Positions 1 through 6,984 of a stretch of 17,261 bases of DNA are shown here, one piece after another. Source of the stretch: Desulfuromonadales bacterium (lineage in GTDB: Bacteria; Desulfobacterota; Desulfuromonadia; Desulfuromonadales; BM103); assembly GCA_030614505.1 (NCBI GenBank), contig JAUWTX010000017.1:1-17261 (forward strand), written 5' to 3'. The notes under the pieces are model-generated. The model was not told the DNA's origin and did not search any database. It saw only the letters and a program-made list of their open reading frames with translations. Position 1 is the first letter of the stretch. Every line of letters begins with the position of its first letter. A program made the position numbers and the translations under genes.

Positions 1-1
1 C

Positions 2-394
2 GACCGCACCTTCCAGATCACCTGCGTCTCCATGGGCAACCCACACTGCGTTATCTATGTCGATGATGTCGCTAACTTCTCCGTTAAACGCTACGGTTAC
101 GCGATCGAAAACCACGAACTGTTCCCCCGGCGCATCAACGTGGAGTTTGTCGAAATCATCTCGCCGAACGAAGTCCGACAACGCACCTGGGAGCGCGGCG
201 CCGGTGAAACCCTGGCCTGCGGCACCGGCTCCTCCGCAGTCACGGTTGCCGGCGTACTGACCGGTCGCACCAAGGGCACACTGCTCAACCACCTGACTGG
301 CGGTGACCTGGAGATGGAATGGGACGGCGAGAATGATGTGTTTATGACCGGTCCGGCTGTGGAAGTTTTCTCCGGCGAATATATTCCAAGATAA
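2..394 (+). CDS. dapF: Diaminopimelate epimerase, 3' part (start lies left of the window)
   Basis: Converts LL- to meso-diaminopimelate, the last step before DAP decarboxylase in lysine synthesis and the source of mDAP for peptidoglycan; the enzyme is cytosolic. The frame is open from base 2, so only about the last 130 residues are seen, roughly half of a typical 270-280-residue DapF. Seen directly: MGNPHCVIYVDDV, which matches the conserved GNPH segment that begins the second half of the fold, and ERGAGETLACGTGSSA, which carries the second catalytic cysteine in the ACGTG signature. The first catalytic Cys would lie upstream. The gene ends with TAA, 11 bases before the HAD gene, so it probably heads or lies within the operon running to darP. 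The ATG at 32 is an internal methionine, not the start. Confidence 0.96.
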   Translation, partial: DRTFQITCVSMGNPHCVIYVDDVANFSVKRYGYAIENHELFPRRINVEFVEIISPNEVRQRTWERGAGETLACGTGSSAVTVAGVLTGRTKGTLLNHLTGGDLEMEWDGENDVFMTGPAVEVFSGEYIPR

Positions 395-405
395 GAAAAG
401 TAATT

Positions 406-1044
406 ATGGACGTTCTCATATTTGATCTCGACAACACCCTCTATCCAGCGGAAAAGCAGCTTTTCAACCTCATCGATGTCCGCATTAATCGCTACATGAT
501 CGAGATTGCCGGTATCCCGGCGCCGGAAGTTGACGCTTTACGGCGCAAGTACTGGAGCTTATACGGCGTCACTCTACAAGGTCTGATCCGCCATCATGAA
601 GTCGACCCGGAAGACTATCTGCTTTACGTCCATGATATCGACGTAACCTCCAGACTCACCCCTGACCTGGTTCTGCGCGAGACCCTGGCCAGGCTGCCAC
701 AACGCAAAGCCGTCTTCACCAATGGTTCGATCTGCCATGCCGATCGGGTCCTGTCGGCACTCGGCATTCAGGATATGTTCGAGAAGGTCTACGATATCCG
801 CATCGCCGCCTACCAACCAAAACCTTACCCTGAACCCTACCACGCAGTCCTTGCCGAGCTGGGCTCAACACCCGAGCGCTGCATCATGATCGAAGATTCG
901 CGCGACAACCTGCACACTGCAAAAAAGCTCGGCATGGGCACTGTTCTGGTTGGTGACGGCCACACGCCTGACTTCGTTGATGTCCACCTCGACAATGCCA
1001 GCCAAATTCACACCGGCCTGAGTTTCTGGGAGAAAGCCTCATGA
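406..1044 (+). CDS. HAD-superfamily hydrolase, pyrimidine 5'-nucleotidase-like
   Basis: Predicted cytosolic phosphatase of 212 residues. All four HAD motifs are visible: motif I DLDNTLY (nucleophile D7, acid D9), motif II VFTNGS (T105), motif III lysine in QPKPYPEPY (K139), and motif IV IEDSRDN (E163, D164, D167). The small helical cap between motifs I and II, together with the DLDNTLY signature, fits the SDT1/pyrimidine 5'-nucleotidase subgroup, which hydrolyses UMP/CMP or related phosphates; the real substrate cannot be read from sequence. ATG is preceded by a weak purine-rich site (gaaaag). It follows dapF by 11 bases and its TGA overlaps the nfo ATG (ATGA), so translation is probably coupled. 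Alternative readings such as phosphoglycolate phosphatase or a general house-cleaning nucleotidase remain possible. Confidence 0.88.
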   Translation: MDVLIFDLDNTLYPAEKQLFNLIDVRINRYMIEIAGIPAPEVDALRRKYWSLYGVTLQGLIRHHEVDPEDYLLYVHDIDVTSRLTPDLVLRETLARLPQRKAVFTNGSICHADRVLSALGIQDMFEKVYDIRIAAYQPKPYPEPYHAVLAELGSTPERCIMIEDSRDNLHTAKKLGMGTVLVGDGHTPDFVDVHLDNASQIHTGLSFWEKAS

Positions 1045-1898
1045 AACGACTGCTCGGAGCACATGTCTCCGTTGCCGGTGGTCTCGACAAAGCCTTTGCA
1101 CGCGGGGTTGAGAGTGGATGCACAGCGTTGCAGATTTTCACCAAGAACGCCAATCGCTGGCAAGCCAAACCGATTTCAGATGCAGAAGCCTCAGCTTTCC
1201 ATCAAGCCTGGCAGGAGAGTAAGATCGGTCCTGTTATGGCTCACGATGCCTACCTGATCAACCTGGCTTCGCCAAAAGAGGATGTCTGGGGAAAATCAAA
1301 AAACGCCCTGCGCGACGAGCTGCTTCGCTGTGCGCAGCTCGGCATTACTGACCTGGTCATGCATCCCGGAGCACACGTGGGGAGCGGTGTAGAAATTGGA
1401 CTGGAACGTATACGCAAAGCCTTTCAGGAAATCCTTCCAGAGACCCCGCAGGAAGTACGCTTGCTCCTGGAAAACACAGCCGGGCAAGGCAGCTATCTCG
1501 GCGGCGACTTTGCCCATCTGGGTGCGCTGCTGGAGGGTTTTGATGAGCAAAGATTTGGGGTCTGCTTCGACACCTGCCATGCCCATGCTGCCGGTTACAA
1601 CCTCTCCACGAAGGAGGACTACGCACAAACCATGGCTGACTTCGATCGACTGGTCGGCCTTGAGAAGATCAAAGCCTTCCATCTTAATGACTCACTCAAG
1701 CAGTGCGGCAGTAAGGCCGACCGTCATGCCCACATCGGCCAGGGGACCATTGGCCGCATCGGCTTTAGCTGCCTGATGCAGGACCAACGCTTCTTTGAAA
1801 TCCCCATGGTCCTGGAAACCCCCAAAGGTGCTCGAGGTGAGATGGACCTTGTCAATCTGACGCTGCTGAGAGAATTAGCAGAAGGGGCCACACCTTGA
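1041..1898 (+). CDS. nfo: Endonuclease IV (AP endonuclease)
   Basis: Cleaves the DNA backbone 5' of abasic sites and removes 3' blocking groups during base excision repair. At 285 residues it has the normal length for the family. The complete set of trinuclear zinc ligands can be placed: H68 (MAHDAY), H108 (MHPGAH), E144 (LLENTAGQG), D177 and H180 (CFDTCHAHAAGYN), H214 (AFHLNDS), D227 and H229 (DRHAHIGQG) and E259 (LETPKG). The start is the ATG overlapping the preceding HAD stop (ATGA). The stop TGA overlaps the TTG start of dtd. No sign of truncation or transfer; composition resembles the neighbours. Confidence 0.97.
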   Translation: MKRLLGAHVSVAGGLDKAFARGVESGCTALQIFTKNANRWQAKPISDAEASAFHQAWQESKIGPVMAHDAYLINLASPKEDVWGKSKNALRDELLRCAQLGITDLVMHPGAHVGSGVEIGLERIRKAFQEILPETPQEVRLLLENTAGQGSYLGGDFAHLGALLEGFDEQRFGVCFDTCHAHAAGYNLSTKEDYAQTMADFDRLVGLEKIKAFHLNDSLKQCGSKADRHAHIGQGTIGRIGFSCLMQDQRFFEIPMVLETPKGARGEMDLVNLTLLRELAEGATP

Positions 1899-2344
1899 GA
1901 GCTGTCATTCAACGGGTCAGCCAGGCCTCTGTCGTTGTTGCAAAAGAGACGGTCGGTGCCATCGACCAAGGGCTGATGGTCCTGCTCGGTGTAGCAAAAG
2001 GAGACACCTCAAAGGATGTTGTCTACCTCGCAGACAAAACAGCCAGCCTGCGTATTTTTGAAGATGACAACGGCAAGATGAACCGATCGGTCAAAGATAT
2101 CGACGGCAACATCCTGGTGGTGTCACAATTCACTCTGCTTGGCGACTGCCGCAAGGGGCGGCGTCCGGGGTTCACCGACGCTGCGCCTCCGGAACTCGCC
2201 GATGCACTTTACCAGGAATATGTCGATGCCCTGCGTAGCCAGGGGATCACCATCGCTACCGGGGTATTCAGGGCCGACATGCAGGTAACCCTGGTCAATG
2301 ACGGCCCTGTAACCCTAATGCTCGACAGCAGAAAGCAGTTCTGA
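1895..2344 (+). CDS. dtd: D-aminoacyl-tRNA deacylase, TTG start
   Basis: Hydrolyses D-amino acids (and glycine on tRNA-Ala) from mischarged tRNAs, a chiral proofreading step on free aminoacyl-tRNA. The protein has 149 residues, close to the usual 145. MRAVIQRVSQASV is the canonical DTD N-terminus, which fixes the start at TTG 1895-1897. That codon overlaps the nfo stop (TTGA), so initiation probably depends on translation of nfo. Signature motifs are present: SQFTLLGDCRKGRRPGF at residues 77-93 (active-site SQFT) and NDGPVT at 135-140, the Gly-cisPro motif that reaches across the dimer to reject L-amino acids. The stop TGA overlaps the next ATG (TGATG). Confidence 0.96.
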   Translation: MRAVIQRVSQASVVVAKETVGAIDQGLMVLLGVAKGDTSKDVVYLADKTASLRIFEDDNGKMNRSVKDIDGNILVVSQFTLLGDCRKGRRPGFTDAAPPELADALYQEYVDALRSQGITIATGVFRADMQVTLVNDGPVTLMLDSRKQF

Positions 2345-2862
2345 TGCAGAATAATGACGAAGAAGAATACCGCTCCTCGGGCCGCGGCCGCACCGCAAAA
2401 AAACGCGAAGCCAAATCAGTGGAACAGTTAGCTCAACGCCTGACAGATCTTTCAGATGCGGAACTCGCCAAACTTCCGCAAGATCCGGATCTTGCAAAAG
2501 AGATCGAGCTGGCCCGCAACACCCGCGGTCACAGCTCACGCAAGCGTCAGATCAAACACCTGGCGGGCTTTCTGCGTCACGATGAAGAACAACGTGAAGC
2601 AATCGAAGCCGCTCTCGATGGTCAAGCTGTCATTGAGCGACAGGAAGCCATGACCTTTCATCATCTCGAAGATCTGCGTGATCGACTCTGTGATGCAGAA
2701 ACCTTCGAAGCGGCATTGGCGGAAGTTCGTTCCGCTTATCCGCACCTTGATAGCCGCAAACTCACCCGCCTGGCCAACTCGGTTCATGACTACAGCGATA
2801 AGAAAGCCGCTCGAGAGATTTTTCGCAGGTTACGTAAGGCGGAAGAGACAAATGTTGTCTGA
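2344..2862 (+). CDS. darP: DarP/YjgA-family ribosome-associated protein (DUF615)
   Basis: A highly charged, all-helical 172-residue protein of the YjgA (DUF615) family. In E. coli the family member DarP/YjgA associates with the 50S subunit and aids late large-subunit assembly; that function is family knowledge. Family-typical stretches seen here are SSGRGRTAKKREAKSVEQL near the N-terminus, LPQDPDLAKEIELAR, SSRKRQIKHLAGFLR, FHHLEDLRDRL, YPHLDSRKLTRLAN and the terminal KKAAREIFRRLRKA. The ATG overlaps the dtd stop (TGATG) without its own strong Shine-Dalgarno, so it is likely coupled to dtd. Its place beside dtd fits a translation-related operon. It is the last gene of the run; no convincing terminator follows it. 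Confidence 0.92.
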   Translation: MQNNDEEEYRSSGRGRTAKKREAKSVEQLAQRLTDLSDAELAKLPQDPDLAKEIELARNTRGHSSRKRQIKHLAGFLRHDEEQREAIEAALDGQAVIERQEAMTFHHLEDLRDRLCDAETFEAALAEVRSAYPHLDSRKLTRLANSVHDYSDKKAAREIFRRLRKAEETNVV

Positions 2863-2870
2863 CAGACTGT

Positions 2871-2885
2871 ACAAACGGGGTTTGT
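2871..2885. repeat. Short perfect inverted repeat downstream of darP
   Basis: ACAAAC-GGG-GTTTGT forms a 6-bp stem with a 3-base loop in the 58-base gap between darP and the DUF4124 gene. No T-tract follows it, so it is not an obvious Rho-independent terminator. A TATACA at 2888-2893 could be a weak -10 for the next gene, but no good -35 was found. A weak operator or chance palindrome are both possible. Confidence 0.3.
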
Positions 2886-2920
2886 TGTATACATTGCAGT
2901 AAAGAGACCGGGAAGGGGTT

Positions 2921-3412
2921 ATGAGAATCTACACCTTTATGTCAGTGATTTTATTACTAATGTTTCAAACAACGGCAGACGCTGAGATGTACCGTTGCCA
3001 AACATCAGAGGACGGAATAGTCTTCACCGACAAACCCTTGAACCTGTCCAACGATTGCAAACTGATCAAGGGAGATTCCTCCAAAGGGGCCTATTCAGGC
3101 CCGCCAACACACAACAAAAGCCCCTCACCGAGCAAAGCATCCTCAGCCAAGAAAAAACCTTCAAAAGAATCTTCCGAGAGGCCTGATCCCGACTCATGGG
3201 CTAGTCGTGCATCCACCCTGGTTAGCGATTATAATAATGCTGTAAAAAAACGCTTCCATGAAAGTCGCGTGCTGGATAAACAAAAAGCTCTTCGGGAAAT
3301 AAATAAAATCAAAGAAGAGAAAGTTCTGCTGTTGGAGGAATTAACAAACAGCTCGCTGAATCGCAAACAACGTGAGAAGGTCAGACAGATTCTAGATGAA
3401 ATACCGCAATAA
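2921..3412 (+). CDS. Secreted DUF4124-type protein with C-terminal coiled coil
   Basis: 163 residues, probably periplasmic. Residues 1-21 form a signal peptide (hydrophobic core SVILLLMF, cleavage expected after ADA). Residues 22-47 carry the DUF4124-like pattern MYRC...DGIVFTDKP with two cysteines (C26, C46) that could form a disulphide; this domain is common in proteobacterial periplasmic proteins and has no assigned activity. Residues 48-90 are a low-complexity Ser/Lys/Pro linker. Residues 105-160 are strongly charged and helical (ALREINKIKEEKVLLLEEL), a likely coiled coil. ATG follows a purine-rich GGAAGGGG site. Codon and base composition are more AT-rich than the flanking operons, which suggests looser constraint or later acquisition. 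It stands alone between the dapF-darP run and the terminator facing trxA. Function unknown. Confidence 0.82.
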   Translation: MRIYTFMSVILLLMFQTTADAEMYRCQTSEDGIVFTDKPLNLSNDCKLIKGDSSKGAYSGPPTHNKSPSPSKASSAKKKPSKESSERPDPDSWASRASTLVSDYNNAVKKRFHESRVLDKQKALREINKIKEEKVLLLEELTNSSLNRKQREKVRQILDEIPQ

Positions 3413-3452
3413 ATAATGCCAGGAAGCTGATTATACGTACGTGAAAGATCTG

Positions 3453-3492
3453 AAACAGCAAGGCCCGACAGAATTGCCGAGCCTTGCTGTTT
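3453..3492. terminator. Stem-loop terminator between convergent genes
   Basis: AAACAGCAAGGC (3453-3464) pairs perfectly with GCCTTGCTGTTT (3481-3492): a 12-bp stem with a 16-base loop. It lies between the + strand DUF4124 gene (ends 3412) and the - strand trxA (ends 3518), so it can serve both. The T-tracts are short on each side (TTTCTAAATT on +, TTTCAGATCTTT on -), so efficiency is uncertain although the stem is strong. Confidence 0.8.
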
Positions 3493-3517
3493 CTAAATTA
3501 AAGTGGAAAGCTGTGGC

Positions 3518-3847
3518 TTACAGAGCTTTCTTCAACAAACCTTCCAGCTGACTCTTCGGCACCGCACCGACCACTTGGTCGAACACCTTACCATCCTTGA
3601 AAAGGATCAGGGTCGGGATACCTCGTACACCAAACTTCCCCGGAGTAGCAGGGTTATCATCGACATTCAGCTTACAAATCTTAACCTGACCATCAAACTC
3701 ATCCGCCAACTGGTCAATAAGTGGACCGATCGCCTTGCACGGTGCACACCAGGTTGCCCAGAAATCAACGAGGACAGGAACCGAGGACTGGCTAACTTCA
3801 CTCTCAAAAGAATCATCCGTTACTTGGACGACTTTATCACTAGACAT
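3518..3847 (-). CDS. trxA: Thioredoxin with WCAPC active site
   Basis: A 109-residue cytosolic dithiol reductant, reduced by thioredoxin reductase and serving ribonucleotide reductase, peroxiredoxins and other partners. The fold is complete: buried acid D28 in VLVDFWA, the redox motif WCAPC at residues 33-37, and the cis-proline in GIPT (P78). The active site carries Ala in place of the common Gly of WCGPC; such variants occur in many anaerobes and shift reactivity only modestly. The start is fixed by GGAGAG 6 bases upstream of ATG on the - strand. It is the only - strand gene in the window, with its own promoter and a shared terminator, so it is an independent unit between two + strand operons. 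Confidence 0.97.
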   Translation of the reverse strand: MSSDKVVQVTDDSFESEVSQSSVPVLVDFWATWCAPCKAIGPLIDQLADEFDGQVKICKLNVDDNPATPGKFGVRGIPTLILFKDGKVFDQVVGAVPKSQLEGLLKKAL

Positions 3848-3895
3848 AAGACACTCTCCTTAATTGATTAGACCCTCTGCAAACATTCAATTTTC

Positions 3896-3923
3896 ATAAT
3901 AATCAACTTGCGCAAAAAATCAA
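3896..3923 (-). promoter_or_regulatory. Sigma70-type promoter for trxA
   Basis: On the - strand TTGATT (3918-3923) is followed after 16 bases by TATTAT (3896-3901), both close to consensus. This predicts a start near 3889 and a leader of about 40 bases. It lies in the divergent gap with the SIS-domain operon. Confidence 0.6.
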
Positions 3924-3959
3924 GGGATTATCCTGGAAATAAATCAAAACCGCCAACCC

Positions 3960-3988
3960 TTGACAGTTATCACCCTGCCCCCTAAGAT
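3960..3988 (+). promoter_or_regulatory. Sigma70 promoter for the SIS-ccsA-hem operon
   Basis: A perfect TTGACA (3960-3965) and TAAGAT (3983-3988) are separated by exactly 17 bases. The predicted start near 3995 leaves a leader of about 20 bases with GACGAGG as ribosome binding site before ATG 4016. This is the best sigma70-like promoter in the window and probably feeds the whole haem operon. Confidence 0.75.
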
Positions 3989-4015
3989 GAGTCAAAACCA
4001 TCAGACGAGGCAAGT

Positions 4016-4591
4016 ATGACCCAGGACAAAATCAGTGCCGCGATTGCACAGCAGACCGCTTTGCTCGACCCCTTTCTACTTACCAAGAAATCGGCGTTAA
4101 ACAGCTTGGCAGAGCATCTGGTGACAACTTTTCATCAGGGCGGGCGGCTCTTTCTGGTTGGCAGCGGCCCTTTCGGTACGATTGCCAGTCTCATAGGCCA
4201 AACCTTTCTCTATCGACAGACTCTGGAGCGCCCTGCCCTGCCTGCGATCGCCCTGACCAATGACGCCGGCTTAGCCACTTTCCTGGCGGGTGACGAACAG
4301 GGCAGCCAGCTTTTCAGTCGTCAACTACGCTCTCTGGCCACCGATCAGGACATCGTCCTGACCCTCGCCGGCACCAAACTCAGCCCGGCAGACCGCGAGG
4401 CCATCGGTACAGCCCAACAACTTGGCTGTCGCACTATTCTGATCGCCAGCGAACAGGCTGAACTGGCCGATATCCTGCCGGACATCACCCTGTCTTTGCC
4501 CAGCGACTCCCTGCCGCGCCTGCTGGAGAACTCCCTCTTTATCGGCAACCTGCTTTGCGCCTTGGTTGAGGGCGAACTTTTCGGCATCTGA
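4016..4591 (+). CDS. SIS-domain protein, GmhA/DiaA-like but lacking catalytic residues
   Basis: 191 residues with the SIS (sugar isomerase) fold pattern of GmhA/DiaA: a helical N-terminus, GGRLFLVGSGPFG (42-54) as the phosphosugar-binding P-loop-like turn, a second strand PAIALTND (76-83) and a third strand DIVLTLAG (112-119). Aligned by eye with phosphoheptose isomerase, the catalytic Glu of the AEEL helix falls on Gln/Thr (GQTF, 61-64), the C-terminal catalytic His falls in ENSL (171-174), and STSGNS is replaced by LAGTKLS. It is therefore unlikely to be an active heptose isomerase; a ligand-sensing or DiaA-like scaffolding role is possible. GACGAGG precedes the ATG and a strong promoter lies upstream. 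As first gene of the ccsA-hem operon it could be regulatory, but that is only suggested by position. Confidence 0.8.
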   Translation: MTQDKISAAIAQQTALLDPFLLTKKSALNSLAEHLVTTFHQGGRLFLVGSGPFGTIASLIGQTFLYRQTLERPALPAIALTNDAGLATFLAGDEQGSQLFSRQLRSLATDQDIVLTLAGTKLSPADREAIGTAQQLGCRTILIASEQAELADILPDITLSLPSDSLPRLLENSLFIGNLLCALVEGELFGI

Positions 4592-4598
4592 TACAATC

Positions 4599-4799
4599 GT
4601 GAGCAACGATCCGACCATCACAAGAAAATTGACATATACGCGTGAAAAAACGTATCTTTATAAGGTTTTTGAGAAGTTCGTAGCTGACCTTGTCGTTACT
4701 GGACGTACAACTGAAATCAACAACTTGCTGACCTGGATTCTCGTCGAGACAATCTCGCGGGAAGATTCAGGGCTGGTACTGCGAGACGTTTCATCATGA
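4599..4799 (+). CDS. Small unrecognised protein (66 aa) between the SIS gene and ccsA
   Basis: The frame could open at GTG 4599 (8 bases after the SIS stop) or at TTG 4566 inside the SIS gene; neither has a good ribosome binding site. It ends with a TGA that overlaps the ccsA ATG (ATGA). The overlap, and the absence of a strong Shine-Dalgarno for ccsA, suggest it is translated and couples ccsA. The product is soluble and charged (YLYKVFEKFVADLVVTGR, NLLTWILVETISRED), with no cysteine pairs, signal peptide or membrane segment. I do not recognise a family. In Geobacter-type operons a precorrin-2 dehydrogenase is, from memory, often found near here, but no Rossmann GxGxxG motif is present, so this is not that enzyme. 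It could be a small conserved hypothetical or a non-coding leader containing a promoter. Confidence 0.45.
   Translation: MSNDPTITRKLTYTREKTYLYKVFEKFVADLVVTGRTTEINNLLTWILVETISREDSGLVLRDVSS
4629..4658 (+). promoter_or_regulatory. Possible internal promoter upstream of ccsA-hemA
   Basis: A perfect TTGACA (4629-4634) is followed by TATCTT (4653-4658) after 18 bases, inside the small ORF and in an unusually AT-rich patch. It could give haem genes expression independent of the SIS gene. The -10 is imperfect, so this is tentative. Confidence 0.35.
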
Positions 4800-5632
4800 C
4801 GACAAACATTCTACTCTTTAAAATCACCCTGCTGGTCTATTTCGCCACCACCATCCTCTACCTGGTCGGTGTGATTTCGCGCAGAGACCACTTCCGTCAG
4901 AACGCCGTCTACCTGCTAATTGGCGGCTTTATTCTACATTGCATAACCTTGGTCGTTCGCGGGTTTGCCACCGGTACCATTCCAGTTACCAGCCTTCATG
5001 AATCCTTATCGTTTTTTGCCTGGGCGCTGGTCGGCACTTACCTGCTCTTTTACCTGCGCTACCGTACCGTCATGCTGGGTGCCTTTATCACGCCTTTGGC
5101 GCTGGTCCTGATGATTATCGGCACCTCGACATCCACGCAGGCCCCAGCGCTCAACCCAATGCTCGACAGCTGGTGGTTCCCGGTGCATGTTACTCTGGCC
5201 TTCCTCGGCCATGCGGTCTTCTCTATTGCCGCTGCGGCCGGAGTCATGTACCTATTGCAGGAGCGCATGCTCAAGAGTAAGAAATTTTCCGGCCTCTTCT
5301 ATCGATTGCCGTCACTCGACACCCTTGACAGCATGAATTACAAGTGTCTGACCTTCGGTTTCCCGCTGATGACCATGGGTATCATTTCCGGTGCCATCTG
5401 GGCCAACTCGGCCTGGGGCGGCTACTGGCGATGGGACCCCAAGGAGACCTGGGCACTGATCACCTGGTTCCTCTATGCCGCCCTGCTGCACGGTCGACTC
5501 ACGATCGGCTGGCGCGGCCGCCGCGCGGCGATCTTTGCTATCATCGGTTTCGGTTTTCTGCTCTTCACCTTCTTTGGCGTAAACCTGTTCCTCTCCGGGG
5601 AACACAGCTTCCGTAACTTTACGGGGCAATAG
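4796..5632 (+). CDS. ccsA: Cytochrome c assembly protein, CcsA/ResC/HemX family
   Basis: A 278-residue inner-membrane protein with about eight hydrophobic helices (near 5-26, 36-55, 68-87, 92-110, 127-154, 186-205, 218-232 and 244-266). The tryptophan-rich WWD signature WGGYWRWDPKETW spans residues 207-219. Conserved histidines flank it: H131 (FPVHVT) and H270 (SGEHSF). In system II cytochrome c biogenesis CcsA works with CcsB/ResB to carry haem across the membrane to apocytochromes. No ResB partner is seen here, so a HemX-like role affecting glutamyl-tRNA reductase, as known in Bacillus, is also possible. The start overlaps the stop of the small upstream ORF (ATGA). hemA starts 23 bases downstream. 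Placement directly before hemA links haem supply to cytochrome c demand. Confidence 0.9.
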   Translation: MTTNILLFKITLLVYFATTILYLVGVISRRDHFRQNAVYLLIGGFILHCITLVVRGFATGTIPVTSLHESLSFFAWALVGTYLLFYLRYRTVMLGAFITPLALVLMIIGTSTSTQAPALNPMLDSWWFPVHVTLAFLGHAVFSIAAAAGVMYLLQERMLKSKKFSGLFYRLPSLDTLDSMNYKCLTFGFPLMTMGIISGAIWANSAWGGYWRWDPKETWALITWFLYAALLHGRLTIGWRGRRAAIFAIIGFGFLLFTFFGVNLFLSGEHSFRNFTGQ

Positions 5633-5655
5633 CGGAGAGAGGAGAGGAGTACGCC

Positions 5656-6972
5656 ATGCATATTGTCATCGTCGGGCTGAGTCACAATACAGCACCGGTG
5701 GAAATTCGCGAAAAGCTCGCTTTCGCCCCAACCGCCATGGAGCGACCGCTACGGCAGATGCTCGAGTTACCAACCATTGCTGAGGGGCTGATTGTCTCGA
5801 CCTGCAACCGGGTCGAACTCTGTGCCACCACCAAGGAACCGGAAGCCGCCATGGTGGCCTTACGCCGCTTCCTGGCTGAATATCACGAAATAGCACCTGA
5901 AGAGATCAACGACAATCTCTACGATTACCAGGGCGAGGACGCCATACGCCACCTCTTTCGGGTTGCCTCGAGTCTCGATTCAATGGTTCTTGGCGAACCA
6001 CAGATCCTCGGCCAGATCAAAACTGCATACGGCTATGCAGCTGAATTCAAAACCGCCGGGCTGATCCTCAACCGTTTCCTGCACAAAGCCTTCTCCGTTG
6101 CCAAACGAGTTCGCACCGAAACCGGCATTGCCAGCAACGCCGTCTCAGTCTCCTTTGCAGCGGTGGAACTGGCCCGAAAGATCTTTGATCGGCTCGACAA
6201 CAAAGGTGTCATGATCATCGGTGCGGGTGAAATGTGTGAACTGGCTGCCCGCCATTTCGTCGCCAATGGCATCTCCAAGGTCCTGGTCACCAATCGCACC
6301 TTTGAACGTGCGGAAAAGATGGCGGCAGAATTCCAGGGCAAGGCGGTTCATTTTGACAGTTTCATCGAACATCTTGCCGAAGTTGATATCATCATGACCT
6401 CCACCGGCGCACCAAACTTCATCCTTGGCAAGCGCCAGATGGAAGAAGTCATCAAGCGTCGCAAGAACCGGTCGATGTTTTTGATCGATATTGCAGTGCC
6501 GCGCGATATCGATCCGAAAGTCAACGACATAGATAACGTCTACCTCTACGACGTCGACGACCTCCAGGGTGTGGTCCAGGCCAACCTCAAGGAGCGCAAG
6601 AAGGAGGCCAGCAAGGCGGAAGCGATCATCGAGCAGGAGATCGGCCAATTTCACCAGTGGCTGGGCAACCTCGAAGTTAAGCCAACCGTTATCGCTCTGC
6701 GACATAAACTAGAAGAGATCCGCCGGCAGGAACTCGAAAAAACCTTCGGCAACCTCAAGGACCTTTCCTCGAAGCAACGCAAAAGCATCGAAGCGATGGC
6801 CGGCGCAATCGTCAACAAGATTCTGCACCAACCGACGGCCGTCCTCAAACGTGCCCAGAACGACACCAGCGGCGAAGATTATGTCGATGCCGTGCGCACC
6901 CTTTTCGATCTGCCCACCCCTGCAGATGATGACAAAGAAATCAAACCCCTGGATGACACCGACCAGGAATAA
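5656..6972 (+). CDS. hemA: Glutamyl-tRNA reductase
   Basis: NADPH-dependent reduction of glutamyl-tRNA to glutamate-1-semialdehyde, the committed step of C5-pathway tetrapyrrole synthesis. 438 residues, a usual length. Seen: N-terminus MHIVIVGLSHNTAPVEIREK; nucleophile C50 in STCNRVE; H99 in IRHLFRVASSLDSM; substrate loop GEPQILGQIK; the NADPH Rossmann motif VMIIGAGEM (about 185-193); and a C-terminal helical dimerisation region (about 310-420). GGAGAGGAG ends 6 bases before ATG, a strong site that supports this start. Downstream, the hemA stop TAA is part of TAAGGAG, the hemC ribosome binding site. The acidic tail after DLPTPADDD is unremarkable. In many bacteria GluTR is the haem-feedback point; no such signal can be read here. 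Confidence 0.98.
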   Translation: MHIVIVGLSHNTAPVEIREKLAFAPTAMERPLRQMLELPTIAEGLIVSTCNRVELCATTKEPEAAMVALRRFLAEYHEIAPEEINDNLYDYQGEDAIRHLFRVASSLDSMVLGEPQILGQIKTAYGYAAEFKTAGLILNRFLHKAFSVAKRVRTETGIASNAVSVSFAAVELARKIFDRLDNKGVMIIGAGEMCELAARHFVANGISKVLVTNRTFERAEKMAAEFQGKAVHFDSFIEHLAEVDIIMTSTGAPNFILGKRQMEEVIKRRKNRSMFLIDIAVPRDIDPKVNDIDNVYLYDVDDLQGVVQANLKERKKEASKAEAIIEQEIGQFHQWLGNLEVKPTVIALRHKLEEIRRQELEKTFGNLKDLSSKQRKSIEAMAGAIVNKILHQPTAVLKRAQNDTSGEDYVDAVRTLFDLPTPADDDKEIKPLDDTDQE

Positions 6973-6984
6973 GGAGTTACATAG

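Noticed and set aside
2863..2920. Terminator after darP
   Set aside because: The ACAAAC/GTTTGT stem is only 6 bp and is followed by TGTATAC rather than a T-tract.
3896..3988. Sigma54 (-24/-12) promoters in the trxA/SIS divergent gap
   Set aside because: No GG-N10-GC pair with the right context; both directions are better explained by sigma70-type hexamers.
4599..4799. Remnant of a SirC-type precorrin-2 dehydrogenase in the small ORF
   Set aside because: No glycine-rich Rossmann motif and no other similarity to SirC can be seen. The position alone is not enough.
6145..6705. 186-residue - strand frame within hemA
   Set aside because: Antisense to a well-conserved hemA region with no independent support.
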